From: Clostridia bacterium
GTDB lineage: Bacteria; Bacillota; Clostridia; Oscillospirales; QAMX01
Length of the DNA stretch: 6,423 bases
Direction of reading: 5' to 3'
NCBI GenBank assembly: GCA_017556885.1
Contig: JAFYLV010000142.1
Coordinates: forward strand, 1 to 6,423
Of the stretch, positions 1 to 5,489 are shown piece by piece. Under the pieces are notes generated by a model. It saw only the letters and a list, made by a program, of their open reading frames with translations. It searched no databases and was not told where the DNA came from. Both the position numbers and the translations under genes were made by a program. The stretch's first letter is position 1; every line of letters begins with the position of its first letter.

Positions 1-737
1 AAAGCAAGCTCATACATTTGCGTCACGGTTTTGCTTACCGCCTGAATATATTCAGTACCGCCCGGAATGCTTTTGCAGCCTGCCATTTTAGCACTCATAT
101 AAAACAAATTATTGAGATACCAATAGTTTGCAAATCGAAATTGCGAAAGCATTTCTTCACCATTGTCGGTTATTTCAACAAACAGAAATTCCATTGAATG
201 GTTCAATTGATGTGATTTTAACGCCCATCTTTCAGCCATCTCTCTGTTGCCGCAAGCGGCGTATGTGCGGGCGATCTGCCATACAGCTTGCCCTTTATAA
301 TATGAACCGCCGCTGCCATTGTAGATTTCCGTGCCAAGCTCCACGATTTCTTTCTGATACTTCACTTTGTCAATATCAAAGTATGTGGACATAAGCATTT
401 CCTTGACTCCGATGTTATTGGGGAGCCTGTGGTATGCCTCCTGCCAAATGGGCAAGGTGCCTGAAATGTCACCATTACGATAGAATTCGGCAGCTCTTGC
501 CTCATATTCTTCATAAAGCTTTTTCTCATCGATCTGTTCCGCACCGAGAAGCTCGTCAACGGTTATTCCGAAAAAACGCGCAAGCTCCGGCAAAAGCTCA
601 ATGTCGGGGTATGTGCTTGAGTTTTCCCATCTGCTCACTGCTTGAAACGAGACATCCAGATATTGGGCCAATTTTTCTTGGGATATATTTTTCTCTTTGC
701 GAAGGCTTTTCAGTTTTTCACCTAAACGGATGTTCAT
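1..737 (-). CDS. XRE-family helix-turn-helix regulator with TPR-like C-terminal region (3' end cut by window)
   Basis: Reading from 737 down to base 1 gives 245 residues with no stop, so the C-terminus lies outside the window. Residues about 5-60 form a typical HTH_3/XRE DNA-binding domain beginning MNIRLGEKLKSLRKEKNISQ, with a recognition helix around VSFQAVSRWENS (29-40) and the family-typical DIELLPELARFFGITVDELLG. After a charged linker (66-85), residues 86-245 are helical with A/L/Y/W patterns (for example QAVWQIARTYAACGNREMAERWAL), suggesting tetratricopeptide-like repeats that sense a ligand or partner; this is inference. The start is fixed by AAAGGAGAGG at 744-753, 6 nt upstream. It is AT-richer than the next genes to the right. 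Family members are usually autoregulators or control a neighbouring transporter or stress gene. The target is not visible here, and the 27-bp palindrome upstream is the obvious candidate operator. Confidence 0.92.
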   Translation of the reverse strand, partial: MNIRLGEKLKSLRKEKNISQEKLAQYLDVSFQAVSRWENSSTYPDIELLPELARFFGITVDELLGAEQIDEKKLYEEYEARAAEFYRNGDISGTLPIWQEAYHRLPNNIGVKEMLMSTYFDIDKVKYQKEIVELGTEIYNGSGGSYYKGQAVWQIARTYAACGNREMAERWALKSHQLNHSMEFLFVEITDNGEEMLSQFRFANYWYLNNLFYMSAKMAGCKSIPGGTEYIQAVSKTVTQMYELA

Positions 738-777
738 GCAAATCCTCTCCTTTGGATTTTTCTGTAGCTACGCTTAT

Positions 778-806
778 ACTATATCGCAAAGATTTTTGAA
801 AAACAA
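778..806 (-). promoter_or_regulatory. Promoter of the XRE regulator gene
   Basis: On the minus strand a -35 box TTGTTT (801-806) is separated by 17 nt from a -10 box TATAGT (778-783). Transcription would start near 771, giving a leader of about 34 nt that contains the ribosome site at 744-753. This is a sigma-A-like match judged by eye; an overlapping weaker alternative is TTTCAA with TATAAG 17 nt on. Confidence 0.6.
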
Positions 807-821
807 TAACTTGATGTTTGA

Positions 822-848
822 GTTTTGGTTGAATCATTCAACCAAAAC
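822..848. promoter_or_regulatory. 27-bp perfect palindrome, candidate operator
   Basis: Arms GTTTTGGTTGAAT (822-834) and ATTCAACCAAAAC (836-848) are exact reverse complements around a single central C at 835. The palindrome lies 16 bp upstream of the proposed -35 box of the XRE gene, centred near -64 from the predicted start site. It has no U-rich tail on either side, so a terminator is unlikely. A dimeric DNA-binding protein, either the XRE product itself or another regulator, is the simplest explanation. The position upstream of -35 fits an activator site or distal operator better than simple promoter occlusion. Confidence 0.7.
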
Positions 849-888
849 AAGAGTTAAACTATGCGGTCTGCATTTGCAGGTATAACGC

Positions 889-928
889 AAAAATACGGCA
901 TACCTCTTTCGAGATACGCCGTATTTTT
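889..928 (-). terminator. Rho-independent terminator of the glucokinase gene
   Basis: The arms AAAAATACGGC (889-899) and GCCGTATTTTT (918-928) pair perfectly over 11 bp, with an 18-nt loop that can itself form a small CTC/GAG hairpin. On the minus strand the hairpin begins 47 nt after the kinase stop codon and ends in a run of five U. Because the A-run and U-run are both part of the stem, it could also work on the plus strand. Confidence 0.8.
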
Positions 929-974
929 AAAAACCGTTTTTAGCGCGCCGCCCTACTCTTATTTGTGTCTTTTT

Positions 975-1913
975 TTATCTGCCGAGCATTGCCGCGCCGA
1001 TCAGACCGGCGTCATTGCCGAGGGTAGCGATGCAGATGCGAGTCTTTTCGACATCGCGGTTATAGCATTCCTTCTCAACCTTGGGAACAAGGCGCTTGAG
1101 GAGGTTGTCCCCCTCCTTGGAAACACCGCCGCCGATGCAAAGCACCTCGGGCTGGAAGATATTGATGATATTGGAAATACCGCATGCGAGGTAGGAGACA
1201 TACTTGTCCACGACCTCAGCCGCTGCCGCATCGCCCTGTGCTTCCGCCTGGAAGGCAGTCTTGCCGCTGACGTTGTCACGGGTGCAAAGCTTCCACATGA
1301 GGCTCTCGGGATGGGTATCCATCGCTTCGCCGGTCATACGGATGAGACCGGTGGCGGAGGAATAGGCCTCCCAGCAGCCCTTACGGCCGCAGCCGCAGGG
1401 AGCGCCGTCATAAACAATAACCATGTGACCCAGCTCACCGCCGATGCCGTTAAAGCCGGAGTAGATCTTCTTATCGATGATGATACCGCCGCCGACACCA
1501 GTGCCGAGGGTGATCATCATGGAATGGCGGCAATCCTTGGATGCGCCGGCAAATGCCTCACCGAGGGCGGCGCAGTCCGCATCGTTGCCGATGAAGACGG
1601 GCACATCAAAGACCTCGCGGAAGATCTTACGGATGTTGGTGTTGCGGAAGGGCAGGTTGCAGGTATAGATGATGACACCGGCTTCACTGTTGACGGAGCC
1701 GGGAATACCGATACCAACCGCTTTGACATCCGCAGCGGCTACACCGGCCTCCGCGACGACATCCAGACTGAGATGCGCCATGTCGCGCACCAGCTCCTCC
1801 GCCGAATGCTCGGCAACGGTGGGGATGCTCTTCTTTGCAACGATCTCGCAGGCCTCGTTTACCAGCGCGGCCTTCATATTGGTGCCGCCAAGGTCAATGC
1901 CGATATAGTACAT
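975..1913 (-). CDS. glcK: ROK-family glucokinase (sugar kinase)
   Basis: The 312-aa product is a full-length ROK kinase that should phosphorylate glucose with ATP to glucose 6-phosphate in the cytosol, feeding glycolysis. Visible motifs, in order: ATP phosphate-binding DLGGTN (7-12); GIGIPGSVN (67-75); N110-D111 in VFIGNDAD, with Asp111 the expected catalytic base; LGTGVGGG (136-143); GELGH with His163; and the ROK zinc signature C173-x-C175-G-x2-G-C180-x-E182. A second glycine patch CIGGGVSKEG lies at 259-268. The GELGH motif favours glucokinase over N-acetylmannosamine kinase, but sugar specificity is inferred and the symbol is tentative. An in-frame TTG at 1979 would add 22 residues but lies inside the promoter, so ATG 1913 with AAGAGGA upstream is preferred. 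It has its own promoter and terminator. Confidence 0.93.
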   Translation of the reverse strand: MYYIGIDLGGTNMKAALVNEACEIVAKKSIPTVAEHSAEELVRDMAHLSLDVVAEAGVAAADVKAVGIGIPGSVNSEAGVIIYTCNLPFRNTNIRKIFREVFDVPVFIGNDADCAALGEAFAGASKDCRHSMMITLGTGVGGGIIIDKKIYSGFNGIGGELGHMVIVYDGAPCGCGRKGCWEAYSSATGLIRMTGEAMDTHPESLMWKLCTRDNVSGKTAFQAEAQGDAAAAEVVDKYVSYLACGISNIINIFQPEVLCIGGGVSKEGDNLLKRLVPKVEKECYNRDVEKTRICIATLGNDAGLIGAAMLGR

Positions 1914-1920
1914 TTCAAAT

Positions 1921-1927
1921 TCCTCTT
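1921..1927 (-). promoter_or_regulatory. Ribosome binding site fixing the glucokinase start
   Basis: AAGAGGA on the minus strand lies 7 nt before ATG 1913. This supports the short start over the in-frame TTG at 1979, which would make the ribosome site and -10 box part of the coding sequence. Confidence 0.7.
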
Positions 1928-1950
1928 TTTTCTGCAAAGTCTCTCGTGCC

Positions 1951-1979
1951 ATTTTAGCACATTCCAAAGAGATACGCAA
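1951..1979 (-). promoter_or_regulatory. Extended -10 promoter of the glucokinase gene
   Basis: On the minus strand TTGCGT (1974-1979) and TAAAAT (1951-1956) are separated by 17 nt, and TGC directly precedes TAAAAT, forming an extended -10 element. The predicted start near 1944 gives a leader of about 31 nt. The kinase can therefore be transcribed independently. No terminator is visible between the upstream DUF2344 gene and this promoter (only a 4-bp AGGC-GAAA-GCCT hairpin near 1980-1991 without a U-tail), so read-through into the kinase is also possible. Confidence 0.75.
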
Positions 1980-2006
1980 CAGGCTTTCGCCTCATTTTTT
2001 TTGCTG

Positions 2007-2660
2007 TCAGTTAAAAATATTTTCCTCTGCATCCAAAAGGTGCAGCCGGCGATGACGGGCGGATACGCCGCGGCGGCCCAACGCCCCGTCCGCGATATAC
2101 TGGGGATTGAGCACCTTCGCAGGACCGCAGGCCACGCGGGAACGGATGAGAACGCCTTCCTCCGCGGCCTCCATAGAAAACGACCGGATGAGAGGGATGA
2201 TATCCAGCTCCACAAACTTTTTGCCGCTCTTCTTCTCCACCACGCAGGACTCCGCGGAGAGCCGCGCCTGCATCGCAGGAATGTCCGCCTCGGTCGCGTC
2301 GTAGATCAGCGTCTCATAATCGGCGTAGATGATCTCCTTCAGCGGGCGCTCCGGCACCCATGCCCGGTGCAAGACGAGTCCCTCCGGGGCCACGGCATTG
2401 ATGGCGGCGCAAAGCGCATCCAGATCGGTGCATTCCTCCGTCAGAGCGGTGTCAACGATCTCAAAGCAGCCCTCGTGACCAAGGGACAGGGGCTGTCCAA
2501 AGGCGATATAGGGATGGGGATTAAAGCCTTCCGAATGCCACAGGGGGACACCGGCGCGCTTGAATAGCCGCTGCATCACCCGCAGAAGATCGAGATGGGA
2601 GATAAAACGGATCCGGCCGGTCTTTTCAAACTCCAGCCGCAGCTTAAACTTTTCAGACAT
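2007..2660 (-). CDS. Radical SAM-linked protein, DUF2344 / TIGR03936 family
   Basis: The 217-aa protein matches the DUF2344 family from memory of its signature: KFKLRLEFEKTGRIRFISHLDLLRVMQR at the N-terminus (5-31, conserved SHLDL), then SEGFNPHPYIAFGQPLSLG (43-61). These proteins are encoded next to, or fused to, TIGR03960-type radical SAM proteins. Their biochemical role is not established to my knowledge, and a link to RNA or ribosome metabolism is guessed mainly from gene neighbourhood. The ATG lies in an 8-nt overlap (ATGTCTGA) with the radical SAM stop codon, and its ribosome site AAGGGAGG (2669-2676) is inside the upstream gene, indicating translational coupling and probably a stoichiometric partner. 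The C-terminus (RRGVSARHRRLHLLDAEE) is basic then acidic. Length is normal for the family, with no sign of damage. Confidence 0.9.
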   Translation of the reverse strand: MSEKFKLRLEFEKTGRIRFISHLDLLRVMQRLFKRAGVPLWHSEGFNPHPYIAFGQPLSLGHEGCFEIVDTALTEECTDLDALCAAINAVAPEGLVLHRAWVPERPLKEIIYADYETLIYDATEADIPAMQARLSAESCVVEKKSGKKFVELDIIPLIRSFSMEAAEEGVLIRSRVACGPAKVLNPQYIADGALGRRGVSARHRRLHLLDAEENIFN

Positions 2661-4491
2661 CGCATTTTCCTCCCTTCAGGCGATCCGCACCGCAGCCGCC
2701 GCAGCGGGCGCTGCATTCCGGCAAGGTCTCGCCGCGGAGCGCCATATTCCAACCGCGTTCCAGGAAGCGGCGGGTGACGCCGGTATCGATATGATCCCAA
2801 GGCAGGATCTCCTCCATACCGCGCTGGCGGGCATTGTACCATGCAGGATCGATGCCACAGGCGGCAAAACACTCCATCCAGCGGTTATAATCAAAATAAT
2901 CGTCCCAGCCGTCGAACTTCGCGCCGCGCTTCCATGCCTCCAGAATGGCAGCACCGAGACGGCGGTCACCGCGGGCAAAGATGCCCTCAAGGCAGGAAAC
3001 CTCCGGCTCATGCCAGTTGTAGGTAACGGCCTTGGCGGTCATTTTTCCTTTCAGGAAAGCGATCTTTTCCTCCAGCTGCTCCTTTGTGTTCTGGCCAAAC
3101 CACTGAAAAGGCGTTCCGGGCTTCGGCACAAAGGAAGAGGTGCTGACGGTGATCTTCAGTCCGCGGTTCTTATTCTGGGCGTTCTGCCGCCACAGGAAAA
3201 CCAGCCGGTTTGCAAGATCGGCAATCCCTTCGATATCCTCCTCGGTTTCGGTGGGAAGGCCGAGCATAAAATAAAGCTTGACCGTATTCCAACCGGAAGC
3301 AAAGGCGTTGATGCAGGCACCTTCGATCTCTGCATCGGAAAGATTCTTATTGATAACGTCGCGCAGACGCTGACTTCCCGCTTCCGGGGCGAAGGTCAGG
3401 CCGCTTTTCCGCACTTTGGATACCCGCTCCAGCAGCGCCATGGAGACGGAGTCCGCCCGCAGGGAGGGCAGGGAAATGGAGATGCTGCGGGGCTCGCAAT
3501 AGTCCATGAGCTTGTCGCAGGCCTCCTGCAGTCCGCGGTAATCGCTGGTGGAAAGGCTGGTCAGGGAGACCTCCTCGCCGCCGGAGAACTCCAGATGCCG
3601 AATGGTCTGCTCCACCACGGTGTCGGGACTCTTCTCACGGATGGGGCGGGTAACGTGTCCCGCCTGGCAGAAGCGGCATCCACGGGTGCAGCCGCGGAAT
3701 ACCTCGGTCATCACGCGGTCGTGAACGACCTCGGTGTTGGGAATGGGATAACTGTCCGGCCAGTAGGCCTTGTCCATATCCCGGATGATGCGCTTCTCCA
3801 CCCGGGCAGGCGCACCGCACTTGGGCACAACGGCAGAGATGCAGCCGTCTTCAGCGTAGGAAACATCGTAAAACGCAGGCACGTAAACGCCGGGGATCTT
3901 CACCGATGCAGCAATAAATTCCGCGCGGCTCTTGCCTTCCGCCTTCATATCGCGGTAAAGCTCCACCACCTCGCGGTTGAGCTCCTCACCCTCGCCAATG
4001 AGGAAAATATCGACAAAATCGGCGGCAGGCTCCGGATTAAAGGTACAGTGACCACCGGCGAGAATGATGGGGTGCTCCTCGCCGCGCTCCGATGAAAGCA
4101 GCGGAATGCCGGCAAGATCCAACATATTGAGCATGTTGGTATAGCACAGCTCATAGGCCAGCGAAAAGCTCACCATGTCAAAGTCGGAGATGGCATCACC
4201 GCTCTCCAGGCCGTAGAGCTTTACGCCATTTTCGCGCATCTTTTCTTCCATATCCGGCCAGGGTGCAAAAACACGCTCACACCATACACCGTCGATGGAG
4301 TTGGTCAGGCCGTAGAGGATGCGCAGGCCGAGATTGGACATACCGATCTCGTAGGTATCGGGAAAACCGTAGGCATAACGCACCGAGACCTCGGAAAGCT
4401 CCTTTTTGACCTCGCCGTATTCGCCGCCGGTATACCGGGCAGGCTTTTGTACTTCGCAGAGAAATCGCTCCGCTTTCTGAAATTCATTCAT
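2653..4491 (-). CDS. B12-binding-domain-like radical SAM protein, TIGR03960 family
   Basis: The 612-aa protein has an N-terminal part with the B12-binding-like layout seen in this family (GFPDTYEIGMSNLG at 42-55; GGHCTFNPEP at 146-155; IGEGEE at 165-170). It is followed by the radical SAM core, with the iron-sulfur motif C268-TRG-C272-RF-C275. Downstream core motifs include FAPEAGSQRLRD (367-378) and LYFMLGLPTET (406-416). The C-terminus carries a second cysteine group (C593, C597, C600, C610). Enzymes of this fold cleave S-adenosylmethionine to a deoxyadenosyl radical; the substrate of this subfamily is unknown to me. Whether cobalamin is bound cannot be read from sequence. ATG 4491 is chosen because AAGGGG (4502-4507) lies 10 nt upstream; the in-frame start at 4551 would lie within the promoter. 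It is coupled to DUF2344 by an 8-nt overlap, and its promoter is inside the protease gene. Confidence 0.93.
   Translation of the reverse strand: MNEFQKAERFLCEVQKPARYTGGEYGEVKKELSEVSVRYAYGFPDTYEIGMSNLGLRILYGLTNSIDGVWCERVFAPWPDMEEKMRENGVKLYGLESGDAISDFDMVSFSLAYELCYTNMLNMLDLAGIPLLSSERGEEHPIILAGGHCTFNPEPAADFVDIFLIGEGEELNREVVELYRDMKAEGKSRAEFIAASVKIPGVYVPAFYDVSYAEDGCISAVVPKCGAPARVEKRIIRDMDKAYWPDSYPIPNTEVVHDRVMTEVFRGCTRGCRFCQAGHVTRPIREKSPDTVVEQTIRHLEFSGGEEVSLTSLSTSDYRGLQEACDKLMDYCEPRSISISLPSLRADSVSMALLERVSKVRKSGLTFAPEAGSQRLRDVINKNLSDAEIEGACINAFASGWNTVKLYFMLGLPTETEEDIEGIADLANRLVFLWRQNAQNKNRGLKITVSTSSFVPKPGTPFQWFGQNTKEQLEEKIAFLKGKMTAKAVTYNWHEPEVSCLEGIFARGDRRLGAAILEAWKRGAKFDGWDDYFDYNRWMECFAACGIDPAWYNARQRGMEEILPWDHIDTGVTRRFLERGWNMALRGETLPECSARCGGCGADRLKGGKCDV
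2669..2676 (-). promoter_or_regulatory. Ribosome binding site of the DUF2344 gene, inside the radical SAM gene
   Basis: AAGGGAGG lies 8 nt before ATG 2660 and also encodes the Lys-Gly-Gly near the radical SAM C-terminus (KGGKCDV). One stretch thus serves as protein code and as initiation signal for the next gene. Confidence 0.7.
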
Positions 4492-4501
4492 TTTATCATA
4501 A

Positions 4502-4507
4502 CCCCTT
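4502..4507 (-). promoter_or_regulatory. Ribosome binding site fixing the radical SAM start
   Basis: AAGGGG on the minus strand lies 10 nt before ATG 4491. It sits downstream of the predicted transcription start near 4516, so the 20-residue longer reading from 4551 could not be made from this transcript. Confidence 0.6.
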
Positions 4508-4522
4508 GTTTGCTTATCCCCT

Positions 4523-4551
4523 ATTATACACGGAAATCCTGCGCTTCGCAA
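4523..4551 (-). promoter_or_regulatory. Strong promoter of the radical SAM operon, overlapping the protease stop codon
   Basis: On the minus strand TTGCGA (4546-4551) is followed after exactly 17 nt by a perfect TATAAT (4523-4528). The -10 box overlaps the last codon and TAA stop (4524-4526) of the M50 protease gene, and the -35 lies in its final codons. Predicted transcription starts near 4516, leaving a leader of about 25 nt. The radical SAM/DUF2344 pair can therefore be expressed without the protease. Confidence 0.8.
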
Positions 4552-5120
4552 CTTTTATCCGAGCCGATGGCGCGAAAAATCGCCCACAGTCCGAAAATTG
4601 CAAGGGTGGGGTTATGAAATCGGGAACAAGCCAGCACAACACCGGGGCAAAGCAGCGCAAAGCCCGTATACAGTGTCAGTCTCCGGAGCATCTTCTCCGC
4701 TCCCGACCATCCGGCAGCAGCAAAAAGCAGCGCGCGGCCTCCATCCAGCCCCGATACCGGCAAGAGGTTAAAGAGTGCCGCCGAAAGGCTCAGCCCTGCG
4801 AGCACATAGCCCCATTCCGAGCGGGAGCCTGCGAGGGCAAAGAGTGGTACTGTCAAAAGATTTGCCCCCGGCCCCGCAAGGCATACTGCCGCCTCCTTTG
4901 CCGGAGACAGGCGCAGCGGATAGGCAGGCTCCATCACGCCGCCAAAGAGGGTAAGCCGCAGCCGTGCAAGCCCGCCGCCGGTGATAAAAAGCATCACCGC
5001 ATGCCCCATCTCATGGATAAGCGCAGCAAGAAGTCCGCAGGCAAGCAAGCCGTCCTCGCAGACGAGAACAGCCACCGCCATGAGCAGAAGAAATCCCGGT
5101 GTGATACGGATCTCAGGCAT
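4524..5120 (-). CDS. M50 (site-2 type) intramembrane metalloprotease, SpoIVFB-like
   Basis: The 198-aa membrane protein carries both M50 zinc-site motifs: HEMGH (36-40), with two His ligands and Glu37 as catalytic residue inside the second hydrophobic span, and LLPVSGLDGGR (119-129), with Asp126 as the third ligand. GPGAN (83-87) is also family-typical. About six hydrophobic spans can be seen (near 9-22, 25-47, 76-98, 104-122, 148-165, 171-186). Such proteases cut transmembrane substrates; SpoIVFB activates sigma-K in sporulating bacilli. Substrate here is unknown. ATG 5120 overlaps the upstream gene's stop (ATGCCTGA, 8 nt). Upstream in-frame ATGs at 5132 and 5129 are also possible: GGTGGA lies 9 nt before the first, and GGGGGA lies 11 nt before 5120, so the exact start is uncertain. 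Its last codons contain the next gene's promoter. Confidence 0.9.
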   Translation of the reverse strand: MPEIRITPGFLLLMAVAVLVCEDGLLACGLLAALIHEMGHAVMLFITGGGLARLRLTLFGGVMEPAYPLRLSPAKEAAVCLAGPGANLLTVPLFALAGSRSEWGYVLAGLSLSAALFNLLPVSGLDGGRALLFAAAGWSGAEKMLRRLTLYTGFALLCPGVVLACSRFHNPTLAIFGLWAIFRAIGSDKSCEAQDFRV

Positions 5121-5358
5121 CCGCCGCATCATCCCCCGTGATCCACCGTCCGATATCCGCGAAAACGGCGACCAGGCTTCTGTCCTCCTCCACAACACCG
5201 GCCACTACGCTCTGCACCTGCGGCCCGGCCTCCGCCCGGATGACCACCGCCGCGGCCAGCAGCAGCGCCGCTATGCACAACCGCAGCGTCAGCCACCCGC
5301 TCCGTATGCGCCGCGCCTCCTGCGCATCCTCCGTGCGTTCCTCATGGTTTTCACTCAT
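5113..5358 (-). CDS. Small single-span membrane protein, possible partner of the M50 protease
   Basis: The 81-aa product has a strongly charged N-terminus (MSENHEERTEDAQEARRIRS), one hydrophobic span at about 25-41 (LRLCIAALLLAAAVVIR), and a short tail (GPQVQSVVAGVVEEDRS...) ending in acidic residues. Positive charges before the span predict a cytoplasmic N-terminus and an outside tail of about 38 residues. I do not recognise a named family. ATG 5358 is well supported by AAAGGAGGTG at 5366-5375. It overlaps the M50 gene by 8 nt, so the two are very likely co-translated. In related Firmicutes the gene before this type of M50 protease can encode SpoIVFA or an M23/LytM protein with a similar N-terminal anchor. 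This product could be a reduced version lacking the peptidase domain; that is inference. No convincing promoter was found between it and the hairpin at 5411-5427. Confidence 0.78.
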   Translation of the reverse strand: MSENHEERTEDAQEARRIRSGWLTLRLCIAALLLAAAVVIRAEAGPQVQSVVAGVVEEDRSLVAVFADIGRWITGDDAADA

Positions 5359-5410
5359 ACAGCCGCACCTCCTTTTTCTATCTCTATTCGGAAGGTGTAC
5401 CGGGTATGAA

Positions 5411-5427
5411 AAAACCTCTGCGGTTTT
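5411..5427 (-). terminator. Small hairpin with U-run, possible terminator or attenuator
   Basis: On the minus strand AAAACC and GGTTTT pair over 6 bp around the loop GCAGA, followed by two more T (six T in all). It lies between the DUF559 region and the 81-aa gene, about 36 nt before that gene's ribosome site. It may stop read-through from the right or act as a leader attenuator. The stem is short and AT-rich, so support is moderate. Confidence 0.45.
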
Positions 5428-5450
5428 AGTTGTGTCTTCATAAAACAGTT

Positions 5451-5484
5451 AATCCTCCCTGTGAGAAATCTCACAGAGAGGATT
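5451..5484 (-). terminator. 15-bp stem-loop downstream of the DUF559 gene
   Basis: The arms AATCCTCCCTGTGAG (5451-5465) and CTCACAGAGAGGATT (5470-5484) surround the 4-nt loop AAAT. As minus-strand RNA all 15 positions pair, one as G-U; as plus-strand RNA the same position is a C/A mismatch, so the structure suits minus-strand transcripts. The tail after the hairpin is only weakly U-rich (AACTGTTTTATG). It begins 6 nt after the DUF559 stop and lies outside the inverted-repeat unit, so it probably served the gene upstream of the insertion point before the unit arrived. Confidence 0.6.
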
Positions 5485-5489
5485 TTGAC

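Noticed and set aside
868..879. CTGCA-TT-TGCAG inverted repeat near the XRE leader
   Set aside because: It is only 5 bp with a 2-nt centre, easily expected by chance, and not placed at any recognised signal.
1914..1979. Longer glucokinase start at TTG 1979
   Set aside because: The extension covers the promoter and ribosome site, and ROK proteins normally begin just before the DLGGTN motif.
1980..2006. AGGC-GAAA-GCCT hairpin as terminator of the DUF2344 gene
   Set aside because: The stem is only 4 bp and is followed by GTTGCG rather than a U-run.
861..2567. 568-aa open frame on the plus strand
   Set aside because: It is antisense to the glucokinase and DUF2344 genes, which carry clear family motifs. 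It runs through the glucokinase terminator and promoter and shows no recognisable domain; long antisense frames are common in GC-rich genes.
2560..4095. 511-aa open frame on the plus strand
   Set aside because: It is a mirror frame of the radical SAM gene, with low-complexity composition, no motif and no ribosome site.
4492..4551. Longer radical SAM start at ATG 4551
   Set aside because: It would begin inside the -35 box, upstream of the predicted transcription start, and the family-like sequence begins after ATG 4491.
4506..5141. 211-aa open frame on the plus strand
   Set aside because: It is antisense to the M50 protease, whose HEMGH and LDGG motifs settle the coding strand.
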